Below, piece after piece: positions 1-9,044 of a stretch of DNA of 15,500 bases. Positions within the stretch are counted from its first letter, which is position 1. The number at the start of each line of letters is the position of its first letter. The position numbers and the translations under genes are program-made. Source of the stretch: Glandiceps talaboti (taxonomy: Eukaryota; Hemichordata; Enteropneusta; Spengelidae); NCBI RefSeq assembly GCF_964340395.1, contig NC_135569.1, positions 7,358,540 through 7,374,039 of the forward strand, given 5' to 3'. The notes below the pieces were generated by a model that was given only the letters and a program-made list of their open reading frames with translations, ran no database searches and had not been told where the DNA came from.

Positions 1-381
1 TCTTGCTGAGAAACACCTTCCACTGTTGCCTCAGGGGTCTTAGCAGACACGAGTGTTATTATTATATGATGAGCTGTGAATATTCATGAAGGAAGTAAGC
101 ATTTAAGCGTATTCTGGTTTTAAAACATTAAAAAAGCGTCTGCAAACACCTTAAAATGCCTTTTTTTTCAGTCGGTTCCCTTCGGATTTACTTCGAGAGT
201 TTTCGGGTATTTCCGGTCCCACCTAGACCACGGGATTTTGTGACGTCATAGAGGGACGAAATTGTAATACTTCATTGTGGTTTTAATTTTGATTTTAATT
301 CTAATTATCTCTTCGAGTAGTGTAACACTAGATTTAGTTCATACTAATATTTGTTCTTCGTCTAATTCCGTCTTGACACAG
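1..381 (+). other. Probable intron of the upstream + strand P450, 3' end
   Basis: No coding exon could be supported here. The stretch ends in a splice acceptor (TTGACACAG) joined to the P450 exon at 382, so by inference it is the 3' end of that gene's last intron. A pyrimidine-rich run ending in CAG at about 162-171 looks like an acceptor, but every frame after it stops quickly and none resembles a P450. A 12-bp copy of the exon's first bases (GACCACGGGATT) lies at 226-237. Confidence 0.55.
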
Positions 382-572
382 GACCACGGGATTGCCTTGG
401 CTCGGAACTGGCTAAGATGGAATTGTTTCTCTTCCTAGCACGAGTGATACAAGAGTTCAAGTTCAAATTGCCTGACAATACACCGGTACCATCGACAGAA
501 GGAATACTTGGAGCTGTTTATTTATCTCAACCGTTCAAAGTCATAGCAGAACAGCGCAGTGAAAAGAATTAA
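382..572 (+). CDS. Terminal exon of a CYP2-type cytochrome P450 (partial)
   Basis: Last coding exon of a haem-thiolate monooxygenase; the gene body lies left of the window. The exon follows an AG acceptor at 380-381 and completes a split codon (G|GA). It then reads PRDCLGSELAKMELFLFLA, the C-terminal half of the FxxGxRxCxG haem motif with the Cys that ligates the iron, followed by the L-helix. It continues through a KFKLPDN region and a QPFKVIAEQR strand to TAA at 570-572, giving 62 complete codons plus stop. Intron position and phase match the last intron of the - strand P450 at 2605-5402 and, from family knowledge, intron 8 of vertebrate CYP2 genes. The L-helix residues SELAKME are identical in the two genes, so they are paralogues facing each other tail to tail. 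Whether the full gene is functional cannot be judged from one exon, but this exon is intact. Subfamily cannot be assigned. Confidence 0.9.
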
Positions 573-639
573 CGTACACTTGCATAGAATTACACTGAAA
601 GGGAGAGGGTGTGTTAAGGGGGAACTCCTCAAATTTTCA
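573..639. other. Short 3' flank of the + strand P450
   Basis: Presumed 3' UTR or flank of the + strand P450. No canonical AATAAA is seen close to the stop codon, so the transcript end is unresolved; it may run into the SINE that follows. Confidence 0.3.
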
Positions 640-950
640 TGTGTGGAGTCATGATTGACAAATGGTTTAGAATTTGCAGGTTGCAGGTTCAAGCGTCATC
701 ACTGCGGTTTGTTTCTGAGTGGACTTGGGTAAGATTTGAACCACAAATGTGCCTTAGTCAACCCAGGTGTATAATTGGGGACCTGGTAGGATAGAGGTTG
801 CAATGTGAATACTTTAATCCTATACACTTATAAAGGCTGCAATGGATTTTATGCTTCCCGGGGAGTTGAGGAAGTATAAAGGACTGTTGTGCCAGGGGTA
901 AGCACAAAGTGGGAAAGCACCATATAAAAACTAACGTTATTATTAATAAC
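640..950 (+). mobile_element. Degenerate tRNA-related SINE
   Basis: The sequence has the layout of a tRNA-derived SINE. The head contains a tRNA-like stretch (GTGGAGTCATGATTGACAAA, then GGTTTAGAATTTGCAGG) ending in a B-box-like GGTTCAAGC at 686-694. A central body follows (TTTCTGAGTGGACTTGGG onward) and then a 3' part with GGGGTAAGCACAAAG and CACCATATAAAA. It closes in a TTATTATTAATAAC tail at about 937-950, the short-repeat tail typical of SINEs mobilised by L2/CR1/RTE-type LINEs. The A box is degraded and no clear target-site duplication was found, so the copy is old and both ends are approximate. It lies in the gap between the convergent P450 genes. SINE family not assigned. Confidence 0.6.
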
Positions 951-1668
951 ACCGTATTATTTCACATGAGACCCACTTTTTCGTTTGAGACTCGTATTGG
1001 AAATCATGGTCATGAATATTTTACCTGGTCAGTCCACTAAATTTGTAAAAAATAACAGCAACACTGGTTATGCCCAAGAAGCTCATAGTGCACTGATCGA
1101 GGAAAAGTATTCGTCGAAAATGTACACAGAAAGTTGATCTTAGGCGGAATAAGTCCTGTGTGATGAAAATTAGGCAATGACTCAAAACAGCAGACCCAGG
1201 CAAATTATTTTTTTATTCAGTCATAATTTAGTTGATTTTTGTAAAATAGTTTTTTTTGTTAAAATCATCTATATTTGTGTTGAAAATCTAAAATTTGATT
1301 TGACTTTCTTTTTGACTGTTCTAATTGTATTTGTATACAACATAAAGTGACAGTTTTACCATGTGTGTAATAATTCTGAAAATGTTTGATAACATTCACT
1401 ATTTCTTTGAGTTAAAAAAGCCATTTCAGTGGATTGTGACTGAACTCTACTTTCAGTAATGAATTCCACCACCAACAAAAGATACAAGTGAAGTGTATCT
1501 AATTTATACAGTCCTTTCAGCTTTTAATATCATCAAGTATTTTCTATAGGGGGCTACACTACCACCTTTTGTTGGTTTGCAGAACGTTTGAAACATCTCA
1601 AGGGGCTGTAAGGACACGGGTGTGTCGTTCTCAATTTGTTTTTGACATGTGACAACGCGAAACTACGT

Positions 1669-1670
<2 letters not shown>

Positions 1671-1711
<41 letters not shown>
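1671..1711. repeat. (AC)n dinucleotide microsatellite
   Basis: An uninterrupted AC run of about 20 units. It is simple sequence; the Thr-His codons it generates in a short + strand open frame are an artefact of the repeat. Confidence 0.97.
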
Positions 1712-1713
<2 letters not shown>

Positions 1714-2453
1714 TTTCAGATTTCTCCTAGCCTGTTATCATTTAGCAATGGTTTCCTCTCTGTAATTATCATATTACCAATACAGACAAAATTGATTACG
1801 TCACATTGTACAAAGTGTCTCGAAAACATTTAGGTATTAGCAAAATGTGAAAATATGAAAGGTTAAAAATTGGACAAGTCTATTTCTTAGTCATTTTAGT
1901 TACTAAGTTTTAATTTTTTGAAATATTATACCTGGTATTTGTTTAAAGTAACATGTATCATATATGGTCACCTACGATAAAACACAGTGCTTCCAATGCT
2001 TTTGTAAATCCACATTCTGGACAGACTATATGCCACACTAGCTATAACCGGATTATTATTGTTTCGATCAGACTGCCAACAATATATGAAAGTTGTTAAA
2101 ATACCATTAACTAGAAATTTTACATGTCAACTCGAGGTCTATTTTGTCTATATAATACTTGAAAGAATGATTTAATTGTGGTGTAGTTTTTCAGTGGGTG
2201 CAGACGCAACAATAAATTTGATTGGCTTTATTGCATACAGCGCAACTGAAGTTTTGATGAAGTCACGCGTCTTTACTCTACATCTGTGTTTATCTTAGTA
2301 CCTGACTGTGTGTGCTGCTGCTATTGTGTCACTCAGTGGGGATGACCAGTCAGCATTGATAATGATCTCATATCCACTAACTTTCAATGTTGCCTTGCTC
2401 ATAAAAAAAACATATGTATCCCCAGCCAAGTGTTCATACTATTGGCACACTGT

Positions 2454-2459
2454 TTTAAT
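2454..2459 (-). promoter_or_regulatory. Possible polyadenylation signal (ATTAAA) of the - strand P450
   Basis: Read on the - strand this is ATTAAA, the commonest variant hexamer, about 145 nt past the P450 stop codon. Distance and orientation are plausible, but in AT-rich DNA such a hexamer often occurs by chance. Confidence 0.3.
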
Positions 2460-2604
2460 ATTTTCTCTCTAAGTAAATTATGAATAGTTGTGGAGGGGAC
2501 CACGTTAATGGTTTGAGCAAAGTAATGATAGTATTCTCGCAGTGACATAAAAATCAGAAAAATAATATGTATGGAAAAAAACTGAAATGCCGATCATGGT
2601 TTTT

Positions 2605-2807
2605 TTACGGTTCTCCGCGCCTGTACACGTTGTCACGTTCACGAATAATGACACTAAAAGGTTTGGGCATATTAATAATCCCGACGGTTCCATCAGTTGA
2701 GGGACTGTCATCTTCTGGTAGCTCGAACTTAAATTTCTGAAGCAACAGAGTCAGGAATAGAAAGAATTCCATCTTGGCTAACTCAGAACCGAGACAGTCA
2801 CGGGAGC
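2605..2807 (-). CDS. P450 exon 3: haem-ligand loop and C-terminus
   Basis: Follows a CTTTATAG acceptor, completes Gly446 and gives SRDCLGSELAKMEFFLFL with haem-ligand Cys450. It then runs through a KFELPEDD segment and the PFSVIIRER strand to the stop at 2607-2605. The first position after the split Gly is Ser, whereas the + strand paralogue has Pro there. Confidence 0.92.
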
Positions 2808-5402
2808 CTATAAAGAAAGACAAACGAATAATTGATAAATGTTGATAATTATTGAGATTATGTCATATATTTTGAGTGGTCTGATGAATTTGTCTTCCAT
2901 TTATATTGTCGACTTAGAGGTCAGATAATTCGCTTTATGTCGAATTTCCTTTCATATATTATAAATATTAAAGCTCACATACTAGTGTTCATACAGCCTT
3001 CAGTGATTAGCTTTGATCGTACCACGTGGTATGGACTATTGACCCATATCGACCTCATTTGCATATAGATACACTATTCACAAATAGCTTCCCCTGAGAA
3101 CCGATCTCAATTGATGCTCTAACTTACCCATTGAAAATGGAACTATAGTGTTCCTGTTCACGACATTTCCGCTTTCATCTAGGAATCTACCTGGATCAAA
3201 TTTGTTGGGATCATTCCATTCTCTCTCATCCATATGGACACCCCAAATGTTAGTCATCACCATTGTATTCTTTGGGATGCAGTAGCCGCGAATAGATACC
3301 GATTCTGACGTCATGTGGGGAACACCAAGGGGTACTATAGAGGCAATTCGTTGTACTTCTAGGGTAGTGGCTTCAATGTATGGTAGCTTAGACTTATCCG
3401 ACATGGATGGAATAGTACCAGACCCTATTTTGTTATCGATTTCCTGGAAGCAATTCGCTTGAACGTCTGGGTGTAGGCATAAGTAAAGAACAGCCCATAA
3501 TAAAGAGTTTGCTGTAGTGTCTGTCCCTGCTGCAAATAGGATGAAACAAGTAGAAGCAAGATGCCCAGGATCTTCAAGAAATGACAGAGATTTATCATTG
3601 TCATTGTGCTTCTTTTCTTGGTACTCCTTGACTTTCAGTAGATATGAATCTATGAAGCATTCCCCCTCTGTTTTATCTTTTATCTCCTCTCTGTTTTCGT
3701 CTACTTTCATCTTAACGTAATCCATTACACTGTTGACACTTGCCTCCAAGCCACGTTTCATCGGTAAGGGTAAATGCCATAGCATAGGAATAAACGTTAA
3801 AACACTTGAAGAATTTAAATCTCTGGCAACATTGTTGATCAGTGTAAGCAGTCGTTTAAAGTTCTTGTCATCGTAGTCAAATCTATGACCAAACAGCATT
3901 GCACACAGGATGTTGGACACAGCATTCGTGAACAGGTGACGTAGATCAATTGGTTTATCAAGGTGCTCACGTAGTTTTCGGATGAGATAGTCATTCTCAT
4001 CAAGGATACGCCCTTCCGTTAGATTTCGTCCCATCCCATATTCGTGAAGGCTTCTTATTGAAAATTTACGAAGTCCTTGCCAGTCAGGAAAAGGGGCATC
4101 AAGAAGACCTAAAAAATTAAGACACACAAAATAATTTCAACTGTGTACTTTTATCTGTGTCAGAGGCAAAGTTATACTGGGATCTCAAAGGTTTTAACAA
4201 CATACCACTATGTTATACTGCTATGATGATATGCAAATCCGGTCTCAATTGTAACAAATTAAAGTAAGAAAAAATATAAGACTTATTGTCCCATATAGAA
4301 CAGATCTAGATCTGTTACATCACCAGATAGTTTCAGATATACATTGGTCTAAGAATATAGTTTTTTAGTCCTTGAACGATCGAACTATGCACCTCAGAAA
4401 TAATCACAGTTATTTCGAAATTGAGGCAATTGATCCCTGTATGTAACTTTAACTGAAGTCTGAGCCAGTGTCTCATATGGGGAAACTTATCCTATGACAG
4501 TAAATTACGAATTCAACAGATGGCCAACGTTTGAAAACAGTGACAGAAAGAACATTTTTCTGACAACGAAATCGTGATTCAGCCATGTTTTCCACATCGT
4601 TTCGGCCTAAAAAATAATTCTTTGGTTCCGGTTGCCCGACCCCACCTTGTTTTTCACTGCCGACCCTGAAAGCTAAAATACATTGATCCAGTCAAGTATT
4701 TACCATATTATCAGAGGCAAGCTTCCTTCTGTTCTTAACCTTGACTTTCAGGATTAATGGTCAAAATCAAGCCATTCTTGCATATCACAGACACTTTGTG
4801 GTGCTTATTTGTGGCCAGCAATTTCTCTAAATTTATGGCACATTCGAACCCCCACCCCAAAAAGTTTCACTACATCAAATTCTAACGAAGAAGGTCATGG
4901 AGGCTCATAGCTAGTTTACCTACGAATTTGGCGAAATCATGGGTGATTAGTGAGGTTCTGGTGGTCTGAGCTGTATATACACAAGTATTAATATAGCATA
5001 GCTCGGCAAAATAGCATTGCTCAACTTAAAACACCATTCGTTCTTACCTTTGTTATTCAACAGTCGTGCAGTAGCTGAGTTAGTTGGCCTTAATGAAAAC
5101 GTATGAGACTGTTTGACCAGAGCCTCTTTCATTGCCGTGTGACTGTTTAATACAACGACCAACTCAGTCCCTAGTCGAACACTGAAGATATCTCCATAAG
5201 TCTGTCCCCATTTCTTGAACGTCTTGTATGGTACTCTTCCAAGAGAGAATAAGCACCCTATGATGGGTAACCCCGTTGGCCCAGGTGGAAGATTACTATG
5301 GCGACGTTGGAACACCGCAATCCAAGCAAAACATATCAACAGTATTAGAAGGAATATCTGCTCTGTGGTTAGAAATGAATAGAGCTGAGTAAACGACGTC
5401 AT
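2605..5402 (-). CDS. Cytochrome P450, CYP2 clan, complete three-exon gene
   Basis: Encodes a microsomal haem-thiolate monooxygenase. Such enzymes use NADPH-P450 reductase and O2 to hydroxylate lipophilic substrates (fatty acids, steroids, xenobiotics) at the ER membrane; the substrate here is unknown. Exons 5402-5048, 4108-3128 and 2807-2605 join in frame to 1539 nt (512 aa plus stop), a normal P450 length. Both introns are phase 1 with GTAAG donors. In order: hydrophobic anchor (about 14-31), PPGP hinge (39-42), WxxxR of helix C (128-132), AAGTDTT of helix I (311-317), EVQR as the ExxR pair (369-372), PGRF (424-427) and FSMGSRDCLG (443-452) with the haem-ligand Cys450. No stop or frameshift interrupts it. 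Intron positions match vertebrate CYP2 introns 2 and 8; the other six are absent. It faces a paralogous P450 exon at 382-572. CYP2-clan membership is well supported; subfamily (CYP2U/2J/2D-like) is not decidable by eye. Confidence 0.93.
2808..3127 (-). other. P450 intron 2 (320 nt)
   Basis: Phase-1 intron with a GTAAGT donor and a TTTATAG acceptor, splitting a Gly codon inside the haem motif. No repeat or RNA gene was noticed in it. Confidence 0.88.
3128..4108 (-). CDS. P450 exon 2: catalytic core (helix C to the meander)
   Basis: One 981-nt exon covering residues 120-445, a span that occupies six exons (3-8) in vertebrate CYP2 genes. It follows a TTTTTTAG acceptor and completes the Gly119 codon. 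It contains WQGLR, the oxygen-activating AGTDTT, the ExxR pair EVQR and the PGRF segment. It ends within the FSMG codons at donor G|GTAAGT. Confidence 0.93.
4109..5047 (-). other. P450 intron 1 (939 nt)
   Basis: Phase-1 intron with donor GTAAGAA and acceptor TTTTTTAG. It contains a perfect 18-bp palindrome at 4299-4316 and, at about 4600-4690, a patch with more G+C than its surroundings (GGTTCCGGTTGCCCGACCCC) that may be a decayed transposon I cannot classify. Confidence 0.85.
4299..4316. repeat. Perfect 18-bp palindrome
   Basis: AACAGATCTAGATCTGTT equals its own reverse complement. It lies inside P450 intron 1. Function unknown; it may be chance. Confidence 0.85.
5048..5402 (-). CDS. P450 exon 1: membrane anchor and N-terminal domain
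   Basis: Codes residues 1-118 plus the first base of Gly119. The chosen start ATG (5402-5400) gives MTSFTQLYSFLTTEQ directly before the hydrophobic anchor, the usual P450 N-terminus. The frame stays open upstream to another ATG at 5534, which would add 44 residues unlike any P450 N-terminus and lies upstream of a TATA-like site, so I prefer the inner start. The exon also covers the proline hinge and the helix A/beta-1 region (KKWGQTYGDIFSVRLG), and ends LLNNK before the donor G|GTAAGAA. Confidence 0.88.
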
Positions 5403-5511
5403 CTTGTACGCTGTTACTTTGGCGTTTGACAGTTTACATGAATACACGTATAGTGCAAGTTTCGCTCCGCCAGACTGCTTACACAATGTGTCAAAAAAGG
5501 TCATGTCGTTG

Positions 5512-5520
5512 TTATATAAC
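5512..5520 (-). promoter_or_regulatory. Possible TATA-like element of the - strand P450
   Basis: GTTATATAA(C) lies about 110 nt upstream of the preferred start codon at 5402. Placed there, transcription would begin downstream of the alternative ATG at 5534, which supports the inner start. This is inferred from sequence and spacing only; the motif is weak evidence in AT-rich DNA. Confidence 0.25.
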
Positions 5521-5534
5521 ACTGACATTGTCAT

Positions 5535-6290
5535 TTAATCGGAGGTGATTACATTGTGTTTTTTCTTGTCTGATGGAGGACAAGCGGTTATTTATTTTGA
5601 ATGTTCAATTGATAAAATAACCCACTCGACATGACAACAGTTAACGACAATTTAGCATAATTCCAATGTCAGAAATTGTTGCGAATTAGAAATTACTCAT
5701 ATTGTTCTGTTTATTCCAAAGAAATTTTGAGTTGGCATGTTCGATGCCTTGGATACTTTACAACAGACTAAAGTGTTGATTTGGGGTGTCAAGTCATTGC
5801 ATGCAGGAAATCATTTGTTCACAAATAAAAAGCATAGCAACAATATTAATCAGTCTGTGCCTTGTCCTTTGGTTGGCTAGAATCACCATACGTTCCTTTA
5901 CAACAAAGAAGCATTCTGTCCAATTGTTTTTGTTTGATAACAATAGAGACATCATGTATTATCAGTATGAAAGGAGACATGTCGACAATGAGTTCTCGCT
6001 CTCTCGTAACAATACGAATCACGATGGCATAGGTGTTAACTTGGGGTTTTAAAATAACGACGCCGTTTACACCTAATATGTTCTATATTGTTCACCACAT
6101 CACGGACAATCATCATGCAGTTCGACAGTATTTCAGTACGAGTTTCAATAACCTCGAAGAATCCTAAATGCTTCATTTGAATGAACCGGTGTGATAGTAG
6201 TATGCATGAAATCCATATCCATGGACTATAAGTCAGTGTTATGTATATTCCTGATCAATTCATCTTGACGATGTGAAATTATGTCGATAC
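5535..6290. other. Upstream flank of the - strand P450
   Basis: No gene supported. A + strand open frame at 5786-6052 (88 codons) contains a hydrophobic run (IATILISLCLVLWLA) and points away from the P450, but has no recognised domain, no PPGP hinge and no splice support. I treat it as unproven rather than as a gene. Regulatory elements of the P450 probably lie in this stretch but none can be named. Confidence 0.5.
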
Positions 6291-6295
6291 ATTAT

Positions 6296-6364
6296 GGGGG
6301 GGGGGGGGGGGCCAAAAGGCCATGGGGGTCAGTGACCCAGGGAGCAAAAGGTCGGGGGGGGGGG
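6296..6364 (+). repeat. Poly-G runs (G16, G5, G11)
   Basis: Sixteen consecutive G at 6296-6311, five at 6324-6328 and eleven at 6354-6364 on the + strand, separated by GCCAAAAGGCCAT and GTCAGTGACCCAGGG-type sequence. The strand could form G-quadruplexes. Long G homopolymers are also prone to sequencing-length error, so exact counts may be unreliable. Confidence 0.85.
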
Positions 6365-6535
6365 TTCAACAGGCTTTGCGATTTGAACCACATGTTACAC
6401 TCACAGGTGACCTCGCATCTTACCTTTGGGGAGATTATTACACTAACTAAACATACAATCGTAAACTGATTATGAGTAACCTTACAACTGACCTCTGTCA
6501 TGGAGGTTTATGATAATTCAATTGTTATGTAAATG

Positions 6536-6630
6536 GTGATTATGACAAAGGTTATAAAGGTAATAGCTATGGTCATAATAATAGTGATAATAATGTTGAT
6601 GAAGATGATAATAATGATGATAATATTTAA
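6536..6630. repeat. Low-complexity GATAAT/TGATGA-rich tract
   Basis: Degenerate run of GAT, AAT and TGA trinucleotides on the + strand, probably a decayed relative of the cleaner (GAT)n array at 6820-6932. No gene. Confidence 0.7.
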
Positions 6631-6819
6631 AAACAAAAACAAAGGGGGTTAGTCCCGACCAAGTACTCCCGTTTTCAAGTAATGACCTTTGAAAGTTTTG
6701 CATCTTATTTGATATCAACAAAAATCTACATCTCCTTAGAAACCACAAATTCCATATTTAGTACTAAGCTCTGTTGTTGTTCACGTTATTTTTATAAATA
6801 CATTTAAAAAAAGAAAGAT

Positions 6820-6840
6820 ATGATAATGATTACAATGATA

Positions 6841-6887
<47 letters not shown>

Positions 6888-6932
6888 GATGATGATGATG
6901 ATGGTGATGATGGTGATGATGATGACGATGAC
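6820..6932. repeat. (GAT)n trinucleotide microsatellite
   Basis: Starts as TGATAATGATTACAATGATA and becomes a long ATG/GAT trinucleotide run with scattered GGT interruptions (ATGGTGATG). Simple sequence; all flanking frames are uninformative. Confidence 0.95.
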
Positions 6933-9044
6933 AATTGTTTCATGTTATCCAAGCAGACACATAAAAATTGAAACAAGATAAACAATATAGCATGTAAGTG
7001 TTGTCTTTATATAATTCAAATTTCAAGAACATGCATTCAATATAAAATATAATTGACTGATTTAAGCAAAAAAGGGAGCTTTGTACAAAAATGATAAAAT
7101 AAAACATGTTTACATGATAAATGTGTGAAAACTGCTCTTATCTAGCAAGTAAAACAACCTCAAATTGTTGAATGGTCAGCTTTGATCATTAAGTGTGTCT
7201 ATCATTTACAGTCTTTTGGCGATCATGTAAGCCTCAATACACATATCAAAGTAATATGTTGTCATCCTAAATGCCCTAGTCCTGAGAAAACAGTGTTTGA
7301 TGACTAGTTGACAGTCCTGACTAAGACCACACTGATAAACTAAATTGAATGATTAAGATACAACTTGATTGTAACTGAATAATATACAATAATTGTCCAC
7401 CATGCAATGACACAACTATTTCATTTTCATTGTATAATATCTTCTGCTACTATTGTATCAGTTCAGTGTTGTTACACCCAGTGGTCAAATCTCAAGTTTT
7501 CCTATCCATTAAGACATTTGAAATAACTTGGTGCCGAGTTTGAAAACACAGATGAAATTGAAACTGAATATATCCTAGGGTGCGGGATGGGGGTGGAGGT
7601 ATGTCTTATCATCATAACAATCAAATGTATAATTTCTTGGTTTAATAGGTATAAAATAGGATTCAACTTGCCTTTAAACTTTAAAACTGTTGTTCAAGTT
7701 CACAAGGAAATGAAAAATGATGTAGTTATTATGGTTGTGATTACAACTTTGAGAATCCCAGTTTGTTCATTTTAACAGTCATAGATACTACCTCTGATGT
7801 GAAATGTGACAACAAAAATGATAACGCCACAATACAATGGTGCAAAATTAAGCCTTGATGGAATAGTTTACTCAAAATGTCACTATGTCAACGCCCCTTT
7901 CAATAAGTTCAAAGTTAAATTCGGTGACGCAGGCAGCCATATTGGAAAAGCAGTCAACATTGATAGTATAAAAAGATACTCTGTGATTGGTCAATTGCTG
8001 CTGGATAATGTCATAGCAGTTGAAAATATCAGAGACAGATATTGTAGTCATAATACCTTGATTATTCATATATTGATAACATTCACTGAGAGACACTTTC
8101 TTAACTTACTATCTATTTGACCTAGACTGTATCTGATGTTTGTTTACTAAGCTCAAGTTTATGAATTTTAGTTTCCATTCGCATATGTTGAACTTGAAAT
8201 ATTCTCATTAATATTCACTGTTTCACACCTCTAAAGTTCTCTCCTGAGTCTAGTACATGTATATGCAGTGACAATTGTCCCTGTTTCATGATTGTTACCA
8301 ACTGCAATGTATTCCTAGTTGGTGGCTCAGACATGCTGCTAATCTTTCACACATCCTATTCCCTTTGTCTGTACACTACTTGTTAATTAAACATCACTAC
8401 CAGGAGATCTAGTCTCATCAAAGGTCCATTTTATCATACCCCAAATTTTCCTGTGTTGACTTACAGACTTCATTTGTTTCTGAAAATTTTCTAGTTACTG
8501 ATAGGTCAGTGACAGTGTCAATCAACTTGGGTGGATGATATTGCCCATGGGCAATATACAAGGAAAAGTGGCATGTCACCTAAATCACAATGGTATTTAT
8601 ATTATCTTACATCAGACTAAAAACTATCATCTGATCTACATATGTAAATGCCCATATGGTGGCAGTAATAGATTTCAGTATTGCTGATATCTGTATTGCT
8701 TGATATCGCAAAGCATTAACACAAAAACACTGTAAAAAACTCCTTAAATGTCCACTTTGTGTAAATTCATGCACTTACAGATATCAATGTATATGTAATA
8801 TTGACTACATTAAAGTTCTATCCTTCAAGTCATGAAAAAAAAACAGTTAACAGTTTTTGAGAGATACCTGAGGATAGTTTTATAAGTATCACTAAATTAT
8901 CTGACATGCTGGTAACAATTATTGCTTGGTAACCCACACAAATAAACATGTGATTTGCAATTAAAAAAATACAATTCATATTAAAATGTTGTTGTGTAAT
9001 GAAAACATTTACAAACTATCTAATTAAGAATAACTTGTAAACTG
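6933..9044. other. Gene-free AT-rich stretch
   Basis: No exon-like frame with recognisable protein. A + strand open frame at 7806-8120 (104 codons) overlaps DNA containing motifs common in MITE-like repeats (TGTGATTGGTCAATTGC at about 7981-7997, AGCCATATTGG) and its translation resembles nothing I know, so repeat-derived sequence is more likely. A perfect 20-bp palindrome sits at 8538-8557. Confidence 0.55.
8538..8557. repeat. Perfect 20-bp palindrome
   Basis: ATATTGCCCATGGGCAATAT equals its own reverse complement over 20 bases. It could extrude as a hairpin or bind a dimeric factor. Function unknown. Confidence 0.88.

Larger units (their letters stand above)
951..2604. other. Intergenic gap between convergent P450 genes
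   Basis: AT-rich sequence with no supportable gene; the short open frames here have no domain or splice support. It holds an (AC)n microsatellite (annotated separately) and an 11-bp inverted pair (ACCAACAAAAG at 1471-1481 against its complement at 1566-1576). The right end is the presumed 3' UTR of the - strand P450. Confidence 0.6.

Noticed and set aside
162-240. Possible extra P450 exon after a T-rich CAG acceptor
   Set aside because: All frames stop within about 75 bases and none reads like the segment that precedes a haem motif.
640-720. Functional tRNA gene
   Set aside because: The B box is present but the A box and the stem pairing are degraded, and a SINE body and tail follow.
758-1203. 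Two - strand frames of 60-64 codons
   Set aside because: The first is antisense to the SINE; the second has no domain or splice support.
1471-1576. 11-bp inverted pair (ACCAACAAAAG) as a mini-transposon
   Set aside because: Only 11 bp, no target duplication, and plausible by chance in AT-rich DNA.
1636-1833. 65-codon + strand frame with a Thr-His run
   Set aside because: The only distinctive part is the (AC)n microsatellite.
2505-2711. 68-codon - strand frame
   Set aside because: Another frame over the P450 terminal exon and its 3' UTR; no independent support.
3517-3720. 67-codon + strand frame
   Set aside because: It is the antisense shadow of the P450 exon 2 helix-I region.
4947-5534. 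Upstream ATG at 5534 as the P450 start (44 extra residues)
   Set aside because: The extra residues do not resemble a P450 N-terminus, and the inner ATG at 5402 places the anchor correctly. The frame past the donor at 5047 is intron.
6281-6748. Frames of 62-76 codons over poly-G and GATAAT tracts
   Set aside because: Gly/Pro and His/Tyr-rich translations of low-complexity DNA.
7806-8120. 104-codon + strand frame
   Set aside because: No recognisable domain, AT-rich, and overlapping MITE-style motifs; its antisense is also open for 74 codons. More likely repeat-derived.
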